Shown: one piece after another, positions 1-8,574 of the stretch
Layout of the letters: each line of letters opens with the position of its first letter
Position numbering within the stretch: the first letter of the stretch is position 1
From: Actinomycetota bacterium
GTDB taxonomy: Bacteria > Actinomycetota > Acidimicrobiia > Acidimicrobiales > Ilumatobacteraceae
NCBI GenBank assembly: GCA_009703125.1
Contig: WLGS01000006.1
Coordinates: forward strand, 1-37,225
Reading direction: 5' to 3'
Length of the DNA stretch: 37,225 nucleotides
Notes under the pieces: generated by a model
The model's input: only the letters and a program-made list of their open reading frames with translations
The model's database searches: none
What the model was told of the DNA's origin: nothing
Translations under genes and position numbers: made by a program

Positions 1-491
1 CCCGAGCCCGCAAATACCGATGCAAGTGCACCTGCGCTCACATACATCAACCAACGAAGTCGTGACGACGTGCGTTGCCAACTGTTGGGCACCAATGAAA
101 AACCTGCGTGGAGCGCAACTGCAACTAACGCACTGCTTGCGCCTGCACCTATAGCGAGAACCCACTCAGGTGGAGCAGAAGCTAAAAACAACGACGACAA
201 CCCAATGATGGCAACAAGCCCAGGAAAGATAAAAGCTAAGCCTCCCATGATTGCGCCGGGAATGCCTGCAATCGTCCACGCACACAAAATGGAGAGCTGT
301 GTAGAAGCGGGACCAGGAAGCAAGTTGCAGGTGGCGATGGCATCTTCGAAATACTCATCGTTCATCCATTTTTTCTTCGTGACACATAGGTCCCGTAGGA
401 GACTTATGTGCGCGGGAGGGCCACCGAATCCGATGCATCCGATGCGACCCCACTGAAGTGCTACTTCAGCGAGCCCAACTCGGCTCCTCAT
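1..491 (-). CDS. chrA: Chromate transporter ChrA, N-terminal part (runs off left edge)
   Basis: CHR-family proteins are membrane transporters exporting chromate; some members may carry other anions. Reading from an ATG at 491 gives about 163 residues with the family hallmarks: FGGPPAHI near residue 22, a W-x-x-x-x-x-F segment near 42-48, the LLPGPASTQL motif near residue 58, then hydrophobic helices starting around IAGIPGAIMGG. The C-terminal end lies outside the window, so I cannot tell a full two-domain protein from a short-chain one. The start lies 5 nt after the stop of the SRPBCC gene, so the two are probably co-transcribed. Only a weak purine stretch precedes the ATG. Family assignment is firm; substrate is inferred. 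Confidence 0.88.
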   Translation of the reverse strand, partial: MRSRVGLAEVALQWGRIGCIGFGGPPAHISLLRDLCVTKKKWMNDEYFEDAIATCNLLPGPASTQLSILCAWTIAGIPGAIMGGLAFIFPGLVAIIGLSSLFLASAPPEWVLAIGAGASSALVAVALHAGFSLVPNSWQRTSSRLRWLMYVSAGALASVFAGS

Positions 492-496
492 TTCAA

Positions 497-943
497 TTAG
501 TCCCTATTCTCAGTTGACACTCCGAGCAACTTACCGAGCTTTCGGAAACTAGACCTGAACGCCTCACGAACTTCAGGATTCGACACAATCTCTTCAGGTA
601 GTCCCTCTTGAATGATTGTGATGAGAGTTCCTTCTCCGTCTTCGTCAAAAAGTTGTGTGGACGAAAAATTCAATGATGGTTCGGCTCCGACAAGACGATG
701 TGGTTTTTCTACCTCAGTGAAAACTCCGATATTCGGACTTTCCTCACCGGTTTCATCAAAAACCATGACGCACTCACACCTGCCACCTGGCCATACTTCA
801 AGAACCACAGTTTCAATTGGGATAGATAAACCTTCGGGCGAAAAGAACCGATGAAAAAGTTCAGGGGTTGTGTATGCCTCCCACACTTTTTCAGGAGTTG
901 TCGCGATCCAATGGCGAATAGTCAGAACGGATGTAGAACTCAT
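497..943 (-). CDS. SRPBCC (AHSA1-like) domain protein
   Basis: A 148-residue single-domain protein with the activator-of-Hsp90-like START fold typical of bacterial AHSA1/SRPBCC proteins. It opens with IRHWIATTPEKVWEAYTTPELFHRFFSP, has the central VWPGGRCECVM strand, and ends in a long C-terminal helix (about residues 120-140). Such proteins bind hydrophobic ligands, but the ligand here is unknown and no catalytic residues are expected. It is the middle gene of a minus-strand run: the GNAT gene ends 34 nt upstream and chrA begins 5 nt downstream. In many bacteria these genes sit with ArsR regulators; none is visible here. Confidence 0.85.
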   Translation of the reverse strand: MSSTSVLTIRHWIATTPEKVWEAYTTPELFHRFFSPEGLSIPIETVVLEVWPGGRCECVMVFDETGEESPNIGVFTEVEKPHRLVGAEPSLNFSSTQLFDEDGEGTLITIIQEGLPEEIVSNPEVREAFRSSFRKLGKLLGVSTENRD

Positions 944-977
944 ATACCCAAGTGTCTCACACAGAGATTATTTTGAT

Positions 978-1493
978 TCATATCGAGATGTGATACACGA
1001 TGTGACGCTGCCCCCACCACCCAGGTGTATTGGGATGGTCAAAATCCAGATCCTCGCGACGCGACATTCCAATACGCTTCATCACCGCTTCACTACGAAT
1101 GTTTGTCTGAGTCGTGAATGAATACACATCCGTCAACGAAAATTCCTCTGCACCTCTGCGTAATGCTTCAGTTGCAGCTCGCGTGGCAATTCCCCTACCC
1201 CACACCCACGGTGCAAGCCTCCAACCAATCTCCACATGTGGCCCCATGGGTGTGGCAAATGCCGTGCGATTCAGTCCTGTGAAGCCAGCAAACCGCCCTT
1301 CGCACTCCACCACCCAGAAGCCAAACCCGTTTTCCGCAAAAAGACTCTGAATGCGGCGAACCATGGCATCGGATTGCTCCCGTGTCAAAACAGAAGGAAA
1401 GTACCGCATGACCTCTTCGTCAGCATTCATAAGTGCAAATGGCTCTAGGTCGTCTTCGCACCAGTCACGAAGACGAAACATTGCGGTACTCAA
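978..1493 (-). CDS. GNAT N-acetyltransferase, RimJ/RimL type
   Basis: About 171 residues of the acetyl-CoA-dependent GNAT fold. The core shows the start LRDWCEDDLEPFALMNADEEV, the strand FAGFTGLNR, HVEIGWRLAPWVWGRGIATRAATEALRRG (the R-G-I-A pyrophosphate loop) and the late TQTNIRSEAVMKRIGM segment, as in RimJ/RimL-like enzymes. The substrate could be a ribosomal protein N-terminus, an amino acid or a small amine; it cannot be told from sequence. I place the start at TTG 1493 because a strong GGGAGGAG (1500-1507) lies 6 nt before it. Longer versions reaching 1613 would add about 40 residues with no family similarity and crowd the amtB promoter. First gene of the chrA run. Confidence 0.82.
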   Translation of the reverse strand: MSTAMFRLRDWCEDDLEPFALMNADEEVMRYFPSVLTREQSDAMVRRIQSLFAENGFGFWVVECEGRFAGFTGLNRTAFATPMGPHVEIGWRLAPWVWGRGIATRAATEALRRGAEEFSLTDVYSFTTQTNIRSEAVMKRIGMSRREDLDFDHPNTPGWWGQRHIVYHISI

Positions 1494-1499
1494 TGTTGT

Positions 1500-1507
1500 C
1501 TCCTCCC
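1500..1507 (-). promoter_or_regulatory. Shine-Dalgarno site that fixes a TTG start
   Basis: On the minus strand this reads GGGAGGAG, one of the best ribosome binding sites in the window, with 6 nt to TTG at 1493. The next ATG, at 1481, would be 18 nt away. This supports TTG initiation of the GNAT gene. Confidence 0.7.
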
Positions 1508-1569
1508 GGTCCCATCGCAAGTGCTGAAATCGATTCGTTGTGTTGCCATCTTCAAAAGTACAAGATTCT

Positions 1570-1585
1570 GAAACAGTCCCGAAAC
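1570..1585 (+). repeat. GAAAC-N6-GAAAC direct repeat upstream of amtB
   Basis: Two GAAAC pentamers 11 bp apart lie about 50-65 bp before the amtB start. Actinobacterial GlnR sites pair GTnAC with GAAAC half-sites at this same 11-bp spacing. Here both visible half-sites are GAAAC and a clean GTnAC partner is missing, so binding by a GlnR-like regulator is only a suggestion. Confidence 0.3.
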
Positions 1586-1633
1586 ACTTTATGCCTACGG
1601 TGAAGCCAACCAAGTTACGAAAGGCACTCCATT

Positions 1634-2827
1634 ATGGAAAGCGGAAACCTCAGTTGGATTTTGATCAGTGCGGCAATGGTTCTATTTATGACCCCAGGGC
1701 TCGCGTTGTTCTACGGAGGCATGGACAGTCGTCGCAATGTGTTGAACATGTTGATGATGAACTTCTATTGCGTATTGATTGTGCCGATTTTGTGGGTCGT
1801 CATTGGGTACTCCCTTGCACAAGTTCCCTTTGAAAATGACTTCTTAGGAAGTCTCGATGCCTTCATGTTGGGTGATGTGGCACGAGCCGGTGATGGAACC
1901 ACTCTTGCCACTATCGCTTTCTTGGGAATGTTTGCGGCTATCACGCCCGCACTTATCTCGGGCGCTGTGGCAGATCGTATGAAGTTCTCCGCATGGGCAA
2001 TTTTTGTTCCCATCTGGGTTCTTGTGGCCTACGTTCCCATTTTCAAGTGGGTGTACGGCGGTTGGTTAGGACAACGCGGATCACTTGACTTTGCAGGTGG
2101 AACCGCTATCCACGTCAACGCAGGTATCGCAGCGCTTGCTGCAGTGTTGTTGCTCGGAAAGCGTCGCGGTGAAGTCTCACCACCTCACTCCATGCCACTG
2201 GTCATGATTGGTACTGGCATTCTGTGGTTCGGCTGGTTTGGCTTTAACGCCGGTTCTGCATTGGCAGCAAACGGCATTGCAGCACAAGCATTCATGAATA
2301 CATTCCTTGCAGGAGCTGCAGGTGGATTGTTGTGGGTCTTTGTGGAATGGATTCGCGATGGCCACCCCACCAACTTGGGCGCAGCATCTGGAATCGTCGC
2401 AGGCCTTGTGGCCATCACACCGGCTGCCGGTTACGTCTCTGGTGCCGCGCCAATCGCAATCGGTGCCATTGCTGGAGTGGTGTGCTGTTATGCGGTACGC
2501 CTGAAGCGCAAGTTCGGATACGACGACGCACTCGACGTTGTGGGAGTGCACTTCGTCGGTGGCATTGTGGGATCACTGCTCATCGGATTCTTTGCAAACC
2601 CAGAGTTTTTCGAAGGCGAATTTGAAAAAGGTCTTTTCTACGGAGGTGACACTGGATTGCTTATTGAGCAAGCCCTCGCTAACGGTGTAGCCATCGTGTG
2701 GTCCTTCATTATCACCACAGCCATCTTGTTGGCTCTTAAGTACACAATCGGTATCCGTGTAGATGCCGAGACAGAACACAATGGATTAGACCTCGCGCTA
2801 CACCGCGAGACCGCATATCACGACTGA
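1634..2827 (+). CDS. amtB: Ammonium transporter AmtB
   Basis: A 397-residue Amt/MEP/Rh membrane channel for ammonium uptake. It starts directly at the first membrane helix (WILISAAMVLFMTPGLALFYGGM), so no separate signal peptide is evident. Recognisable family features: FAAITPALISGAVADR near residues 100-115, GGTAIHVNAG with the first pore histidine at H160, GFNAGSA near 203-209, and DVVGVHFVGGIVG with the second pore histidine at H306. The short cytoplasmic tail is typical of Amt proteins blocked by PII. The start is ATG 1634, preceded by GAAAGG about 10 nt away. glnK follows after 40 nt, the widespread amtB-glnK arrangement. Nitrogen control is likely, with a possible GAAAC repeat upstream. 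Confidence 0.97.
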   Translation: MESGNLSWILISAAMVLFMTPGLALFYGGMDSRRNVLNMLMMNFYCVLIVPILWVVIGYSLAQVPFENDFLGSLDAFMLGDVARAGDGTTLATIAFLGMFAAITPALISGAVADRMKFSAWAIFVPIWVLVAYVPIFKWVYGGWLGQRGSLDFAGGTAIHVNAGIAALAAVLLLGKRRGEVSPPHSMPLVMIGTGILWFGWFGFNAGSALAANGIAAQAFMNTFLAGAAGGLLWVFVEWIRDGHPTNLGAASGIVAGLVAITPAAGYVSGAAPIAIGAIAGVVCCYAVRLKRKFGYDDALDVVGVHFVGGIVGSLLIGFFANPEFFEGEFEKGLFYGGDTGLLIEQALANGVAIVWSFIITTAILLALKYTIGIRVDAETEHNGLDLALHRETAYHD

Positions 2828-2840
2828 TTAATGCGATTAG

Positions 2841-3209
<369 letters not shown>

Positions 3210-3217
<8 letters not shown>

Positions 3218-3641
3218 AATAGCGATACACATTGGTATCGCGCTGAACAAAACCGATGCGTTGATACAAACGATTCGCAGCTTCCCGAGAAGGCCTTGAC
3301 GTGAGATCCACCGTGACGGCACCCTTGTCACGTGCTTCTTGTATTGCGGCTTGGTTTAGCGCTTCGCCAACTCCATGTCCGCGGGCCGTTTCATCAACAA
3401 CAACATCTTCAATCCATGCACGAATGCCAGTAGGAATCCGAAAGGTCACCAAGGTAAGCGAGCCCACGATGTTGCCATCTACGCGAGCCACAAATACATC
3501 AGATGCAGGTGATGCCACGATCTCATTGAGTTCGGTTTCTGTAGGTGCAGGATTAGAACGAGACAGTTGTGGGATCAAGCTCTCGAACGCTGAGACCACA
3601 TCAGAAGTAACTTTTTGAACCTTTTCCACGACGACTGCCAT
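3210..3641 (-). CDS. GNAT N-acetyltransferase
   Basis: A 143-residue GNAT-fold protein. The central strand GNIVGSLTLVTF is followed by IEDVVVDETARGHGVGEALNQAAIQEARDKG, which carries the R-G-H-G-V-G acetyl-CoA pyrophosphate loop. The end, RLYQRIGFVQRDTNVYRYSL, is the usual strand-loop of small single-domain acetyltransferases. Substrate is unknown. The ATG at 3641 has AAGG about 8 nt before it. The gene faces glnK tail to tail with 3 nt between stops and diverges from the SCO6745-family gene with 40 nt between starts, so it is probably a single-gene unit despite lying inside the nitrogen region. Confidence 0.88.
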
Positions 3642-3681
3642 ACCGTCAACCTTGCCACATCGGTTGACCTATTGTTCGACC

Positions 3682-4572
3682 ATGTCATCCACACCAATCT
3701 CTCGTGTCCTTGCCGCAGCTCTTGAGCCCGTCACCGGCCAGGTCTATTTCTCCCCCGAGTGCCATTCGAACTACGAAAAACTTGGCTTTGCGCCAAGTCG
3801 TGGTGAATTCAATGGTGTGATGGCCCCTGACGGCCCTGCATATTTCACAAGTCGTGGTTCAGTCATGGGGCACGTACCAGGTGAAGTTGTTGCCGCGTCC
3901 TTTGCAGTCTTTAACCCTGCAGTTGTAGTTCCCTCAGTGTCGTATGGATGGACACTCACCGATGCATCCACTATTTGTTCCGCACGAGATAACGGCGCCA
4001 TCGCACAACTTCATCGAGTCCTTGGAGATGGACCTGACGGGGCATCTCAGGCACTTGACTTGCTGCAACGTGCAGTTGAACCATTGAAGCCTGAGGGTCG
4101 TCCTTTGTATGCCGGACTTCGATCACTCAAGATTCCTGATTCCACTGTGGGTGCAATCTGGCGATTAGGTGACATGTTGCGTGAATACCGAGGAGACAGC
4201 CATACCGCTGCATGGATTTCTGCAGGATTCTCTGCATGCGAAATTGGAGTACTTAGTGAGCTGTATTGGGGCTTACCCATTAAGTCCTACAGCAAGAGTC
4301 GAGGCTGGATAGATGAGGATTACAGCACAGCTATAGAACGGCTTGAGCGTGATGGACTGTTGCGGGACAATACACTGACCGATGCAGGTCGACACGCACG
4401 TGACCTCGTGGAGAATGCAACAGACATTCAATGTCAACCAATTGTTGATGTACTTGGTGACGACATCACCACACTCATTGCAATATTGCGACCCTGGTGC
4501 GCACAGATTCGCGATGCCAAGGGCTACCCCGCCGCAGGGCCTCATGACTTAGCAGATGCAGCACAGAAATAA
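3682..4572 (+). CDS. SCO6745-family protein, function unknown
   Basis: About 296 residues that I recognise as the actinobacterial SCO6745/SalK-like family, whose biochemical role is not established. Visible features are an alanine-rich N-terminal helix ending PVTGQVYFSPECHSNYEKLGF, a YFTSRGSVMGHVPGEVVAASFAVFNP segment, and a C-terminal half with a winged-helix look (AIERLERDGLLRDNTLTDAGRHARDLVE, about residues 217-247). I chose ATG 3682 rather than the upstream in-frame ATG at 3652, because the extra ten residues are unlike the family and a TATTGT -10-like hexamer ends 6 nt before 3682, as for a leaderless start. No Shine-Dalgarno site is seen. The PAC2 gene follows 53 nt later. Confidence 0.72.
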   Translation: MSSTPISRVLAAALEPVTGQVYFSPECHSNYEKLGFAPSRGEFNGVMAPDGPAYFTSRGSVMGHVPGEVVAASFAVFNPAVVVPSVSYGWTLTDASTICSARDNGAIAQLHRVLGDGPDGASQALDLLQRAVEPLKPEGRPLYAGLRSLKIPDSTVGAIWRLGDMLREYRGDSHTAAWISAGFSACEIGVLSELYWGLPIKSYSKSRGWIDEDYSTAIERLERDGLLRDNTLTDAGRHARDLVENATDIQCQPIVDVLGDDITTLIAILRPWCAQIRDAKGYPAAGPHDLADAAQK

Positions 4573-4625
4573 CCCACAAAATCAATGTCTCGACATAGCC
4601 GTAATAACGGTAGATTTCTCAAGTA

Positions 4626-5534
4626 ATGACAGCTTCTGATCACGTCCGCTGGCTATCAAGTCCTACGTTGCATAGCCCGACTGTGATTGCCGCATTTAGT
4701 GGTTGGAATGATGCGGCCGACGCTGCAAGCACTGCAGTACGTACTCTCATTGACGCATGGGACGCTGAACCGCTCGCAGACATTGACCCCGAGGAGTTCA
4801 CAGACTTCGCCACGATTCGTCCCTCGGTACGACTCGACAATGGAATCACGCGCTCAATCGTGTGGCCAAAAGTTTCTTTGTGGCATGCAAGTACGCCAGG
4901 CTCTGATGTCATCTTGGTGCTCGGCCCAGAACCCAGTTTGAAGTGGCGACTTTTCACTGAACAAATCATCAGCGTTGCCATGCGTTATGACGCATCAATG
5001 ATGCTGACCCTTGGTGCCCTACTTGCCGATGTGTCCCATCGCAACGACGTGCAAATACTTGGCACGGCAAATGATGCCGCAACGATTGAACGTTTTGATC
5101 TACAGCGCTCCCGTTACGAAGGACCCACTGGCATCATCAGTGTTCTTCACGATGCGTGTTCACAGAACTCTTTGCCTTCTGCGTCTTTGTGGGCTGCAGT
5201 ACCTGCAATTGCATCGCAAATCCCCTCACCCAAAGCGGCCAATGCACTCATTGCTAGAGCAGGTGAAATCATTGGTACTCCCGCACCATTGGGTGTTCTT
5301 CATAACCAAGTTGTCGCCTACGACAACAAAGTGGAACAAATGATTGATGATGACGAAGACCTTCGTGAGTATGTGGAACGCATTGAGAGCATGGACGATG
5401 ATGCCTTTGGAATGGATAACCCCAATCAGTTGGAATTTGATTTTGAACCAGACTCCGAAGATGAAGTTGATGACAACATCGACACGCTTGTGGATGAAGT
5501 GGAGAAATTTCTCCGCGATCAAGATTCCAACTAG
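4626..5534 (+). CDS. PAC2 family protein
   Basis: A 302-residue member of the PAC2 (proteasome assembly chaperone 2-like) family, common in proteasome-bearing actinobacteria; the bacterial role is not firmly known. The core shows SPTVIAAFSGWNDAADAASTAVRTLID, the ATIRPSVRL strand, ILVLGPEPSLKWRLFTEQI, LGALLADVSHRNDVQILGTAND, and the middle region GPTGIISVLHDACSQNSLPSASLWAAVPA. The last 60 residues are strongly acidic (DDDEDL, SMDDDAFGMD, DSEDEVDDNID), probably a flexible tail. No Shine-Dalgarno is evident; TAGATT lies 9 nt before the ATG. It converges with the NUDIX gene, and both stop codons sit inside one short palindrome. Confidence 0.85.
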   Translation: MTASDHVRWLSSPTLHSPTVIAAFSGWNDAADAASTAVRTLIDAWDAEPLADIDPEEFTDFATIRPSVRLDNGITRSIVWPKVSLWHASTPGSDVILVLGPEPSLKWRLFTEQIISVAMRYDASMMLTLGALLADVSHRNDVQILGTANDAATIERFDLQRSRYEGPTGIISVLHDACSQNSLPSASLWAAVPAIASQIPSPKAANALIARAGEIIGTPAPLGVLHNQVVAYDNKVEQMIDDDEDLREYVERIESMDDDAFGMDNPNQLEFDFEPDSEDEVDDNIDTLVDEVEKFLRDQDSN

Positions 5535-5542
5535 GACCTAGT
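5530..5542. repeat. 13-bp palindrome holding two convergent stop codons
   Basis: ACTAGGACCTAGT is a perfect inverted repeat around one central base. It contains the TAG stop of the PAC2 gene (5532-5534) and, on the other strand, the TAG stop of the NUDIX gene (5538-5540). Too short, and lacking a T-run, to be called a terminator with confidence. Confidence 0.45.
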
Positions 5543-6254
5543 GTTCTGATTGCTCTCCCCGCCACATCTGTGGTCGAGGTTGATCAAATGTTGCAGGTTG
5601 AATTGCACCATCGAGTGCTCCAAAGGCCATATCGGCCCACCACTGTGCACCCGCGGTAGGTGTCGGCAGTTCATCTCGTCCAAACCAACCCACATCTGCT
5701 GTTTCTAAAGGATGGCCCTGTAACACGCCGCCTGTTGCTCGTAGGTGAAACAGCAACATATACATTCCGAATCGCGAGAACCCCATGCGCATCCCATCAA
5801 CTACCCCAAGTAGTTGAACAGGTTCAGCGATAATTCCTGTTTCTTCTTCTACTTCTTTGATGGCAACTTCAGATGCGGAATATCCCACGTCTGCCCATCC
5901 GGTGGGATAGAGCCACACGCCACTTTCTTTACGCTGTACCAACAAAATCTTTCCGTCATCGTTGCCCACAATTGCACCCACAGCAATCTTTGGGGTGACG
6001 TATCCGGGCACACCTTCGCCAATAGATTCCATCCATTCTTGGACAAAGTGATCTTGCTCTCGACGAATCTCTACCGATTCATCAGCAGCAAATTTGATGT
6101 CGGCCGCAACTTTGAGAACTTCTTCGTAACGCTCTCGCTCATACAAACTTTCGGTAAAACCCATTCCCGTGCGGGCAATCGCTGCAAGTGTTTCACTCCA
6201 GCGAATCAAATCTCTGGTGAAGTCTTGCGGTTGGGATTCACTCACACTGGACAC
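5538..6254 (-). CDS. NUDIX hydrolase with N-terminal helical domain
   Basis: A 238-residue NUDIX enzyme, probably hydrolysing a nucleoside diphosphate linked to another group, such as an ADP-sugar. Residues about 14-75 form the helical N-terminal extension found in one NUDIX subgroup (LIRWSETLAAIARTGMGFTES). The NUDIX box spans about 119-141 (GWADVGYSASEV then KEVEEETGI). The consensus first Glu is Tyr and the Arg is Lys, while the metal-binding KE-x-x-EE core is kept; my recollection is that this variant is common in the subgroup. The start is GTG 6254 with GAGGA about 6 nt upstream. It lies 34 nt downstream of glnD, so the two are likely one transcript. Confidence 0.88.
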   Translation of the reverse strand: MSSVSESQPQDFTRDLIRWSETLAAIARTGMGFTESLYERERYEEVLKVAADIKFAADESVEIRREQDHFVQEWMESIGEGVPGYVTPKIAVGAIVGNDDGKILLVQRKESGVWLYPTGWADVGYSASEVAIKEVEEETGIIAEPVQLLGVVDGMRMGFSRFGMYMLLFHLRATGGVLQGHPLETADVGWFGRDELPTPTAGAQWWADMAFGALDGAIQPATFDQPRPQMWRGEQSEH

Positions 6255-6288
6255 CTTAGTTCCTCATTCCAGTCACATCTTCCCCGCA

Positions 6289-8574
6289 TCAACGAGAAGT
6301 TACGGCATACAGAACTGCGCGAGAAATCTCTTGTTGATATGTGACATCTGTGATTCGTCCACCGCCGGGAGCAGAGACATAGAAGGAGTCCACTACTTCA
6401 TTCCCCAATGTCAATACTCGAGCATGACGAATATCGAGACCAAGATCTGCAATGGCTTTTGTAATTGAATACAAGATTCCTACTGCGTCCGGTGCGCGCA
6501 CCTCAAGAAATGTTGCGTTAGAAGAAGCACCGTCATCGAATCGCACAGTGGGTTGAGAAGGAGCTTGTGCAGACGTTGCACGTCGCGGACGATACGTAGC
6601 TGCTCTATCTGCAAGTCGTGAATCAAGTGCAAGTCGACCCGACAATGCCTTCTCTAAATTCTCCACCACCGGAGTCCAGTTGATACCAGTAGGCGGCGGC
6701 ACTACACGGAACTGTGACGCAGCCATACCTTGTTCATCTGAATGAGCTTCGGCGCCCAACACATCAAGTCCGCTTAATGACAACACACCCGCAACTTTGC
6801 TGAAGGTGCCGGGAGTATCGGGGCTCACCACGGTAATGCGATCAACCTCTGGACGAATAGAAATACCGCCAGCACCCATAAGCTCCAGCACTGTTGCGTC
6901 TGGGAAAAGGCGCCACATCACCTCTTGCATATCGCCGCCACCGAGTACGTGACGTACTCTGCCCACCAACACTTTGATGAGTTCTGCTTTCCAATCACTC
7001 CACGCAGATGGTCCTGTTGCTTTCGAATCAGCTTCAGTAAGTGGGTGCAATAAATCCAGCACCAGTGCACTCTTCACTTTCTCGGCGACCATCGTGATCG
7101 TGGCGTCATCTGACAAATCACGTCGTGTTGCTGTGTCTGCAAGTAATAGATGGTTGTCAATGAGCGACGAAATCACTGCTTGATCAGAATCAGAAAGACC
7201 CATGCGTGGACCGATGGTTGAAAAGAGTTCCACTCCTACTTCGGTGTGATCACCGGGATATCCCTTACCTAAATCATGGAATAAAGCGCCAAGCACCAAA
7301 AGGTCTGGGCGAGGAACACCCTCGGAAAGCTCTGCAGCATTAGCAATTGTTTGCCACAAGTGGCGGTCCACGGTGTAGCGATGAAATGCATTACGTTGAG
7401 GCTTGCTGCGCACCGGCTCCCATTCGGGCAATACGCGAATGAGCAGATTTCGTTGGTCGAGCGATTCCAATACAGGAATTGCCTTGGGGCCCTCCAGCAA
7501 CAGCGCCACCAAGTCATCACTTGCGCCTGCTGGCCACGGATCAGGCCAGGATGGACAATTGTCTGCTAGCCGATCAAGTGAGGTGCGATCGATTCTGGCT
7601 TCAAGACGTGCTGCTGCAGTTGCCACACGCAATAACAATGTGGGGTCTTGCGAAATGTTTACATTGTCATCGAGATGCACTTCACCGTTAATGACATGCA
7701 CACCTGGAGCAACTGATTGCGGATGCGGTGAACTATGTGCTGGTGGGTCCAATCGTGCCCATACTTCGTCGGCAATCCAAGCCACCCGGCGACCTACCGA
7801 TGCAATTGCAGCCATCAGTGCATCATCGGTTGCATACCCAGCTAATTCGGCCACCGTGCGTTGATCTTCTAGTCGCAAAACATCTACTGGTTTACCTAGA
7901 TGCCGATGAAGTGCAACACGCACATTGAGAAGGACTCCATTGCAGTGTTGCAGGTCGGCTTCATCGCCTGGAAGAAGATCAAGGCCTGCCTTCACTGCCC
8001 AATGCAATGTATGAATATCGCGCAATCCGCCCAGGCCTTCTTTAATGTTGGGCTCCAACAAGAACGCAACTTCCCCAGCTTGTACATGGCGCTCTCGTAC
8101 ACGTCCATGCAGTTCTATCAACCACTGGCGTCCTTTTGATTGCCAACTCTTTGCTGCCTCTTCAATCACTTTGTTGCCAAGTTCGTGATTACCCGCAATG
8201 ACACGTGCAGTAACAAGAGAAGTCGCTGTATCTAGATCGGTACTACATAACTTCACAGTTTCTTTTGGCGTGCGTACTGCGTGACCTAACTTCAACCCGG
8301 CATCCCAAATGGGATACCACAGCCGAGAAGCAATGTCGCCAATGTTCTTCACCGAATCATGCACAAGCACAACATCAAGATCGCTTTGTGGTGCTAACTC
8401 ACGACGACCATAACCGCCTACTGCGATAAGAACTATGTCCCCGGATTTTTTCTCGTCCGCAACTGCTTCGTTGAATAGAGCACTGAGCCATTCGTCTGTT
8501 ACATCAGAAAGCTTTTGGCACACATCTAATCCACGGCCCGACAGGTCATTGATGACTTCGTTGCGATTCAACAT
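6289..8574 (-). CDS. glnD: PII nucleotidyltransferase/removing enzyme GlnD
   Basis: A 761-residue bifunctional enzyme that attaches a nucleotide to PII under nitrogen limitation and removes it in excess. Domains in order: nucleotidyltransferase with GGYGRRELAPQSDLDVVLVHD (about 53-73), the GLGGLRDIHTLHW helper motif (181-192), an HD hydrolase domain with H398 and HDLGKG (433-438) followed by DHTEVG, and two ACT glutamine-sensing domains (about 573-640 and 690-761). All key motifs are intact, so both activities are expected. In studied actinobacteria the modification is adenylylation of PII Tyr51. Its start overlaps the upstream stop by one base (TGATG), so translation is coupled. amtB-glnK lie nearby on the other strand, not in the same operon. 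Confidence 0.95.
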   Translation of the reverse strand: MLNRNEVINDLSGRGLDVCQKLSDVTDEWLSALFNEAVADEKKSGDIVLIAVGGYGRRELAPQSDLDVVLVHDSVKNIGDIASRLWYPIWDAGLKLGHAVRTPKETVKLCSTDLDTATSLVTARVIAGNHELGNKVIEEAAKSWQSKGRQWLIELHGRVRERHVQAGEVAFLLEPNIKEGLGGLRDIHTLHWAVKAGLDLLPGDEADLQHCNGVLLNVRVALHRHLGKPVDVLRLEDQRTVAELAGYATDDALMAAIASVGRRVAWIADEVWARLDPPAHSSPHPQSVAPGVHVINGEVHLDDNVNISQDPTLLLRVATAAARLEARIDRTSLDRLADNCPSWPDPWPAGASDDLVALLLEGPKAIPVLESLDQRNLLIRVLPEWEPVRSKPQRNAFHRYTVDRHLWQTIANAAELSEGVPRPDLLVLGALFHDLGKGYPGDHTEVGVELFSTIGPRMGLSDSDQAVISSLIDNHLLLADTATRRDLSDDATITMVAEKVKSALVLDLLHPLTEADSKATGPSAWSDWKAELIKVLVGRVRHVLGGGDMQEVMWRLFPDATVLELMGAGGISIRPEVDRITVVSPDTPGTFSKVAGVLSLSGLDVLGAEAHSDEQGMAASQFRVVPPPTGINWTPVVENLEKALSGRLALDSRLADRAATYRPRRATSAQAPSQPTVRFDDGASSNATFLEVRAPDAVGILYSITKAIADLGLDIRHARVLTLGNEVVDSFYVSAPGGGRITDVTYQQEISRAVLYAVTSR

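Noticed and set aside
985-1005. Crp-like binding site (two TGTGA words)
   Set aside because: The two TGTGA words are in the same orientation, not inverted, and lie in the end of the GNAT gene.
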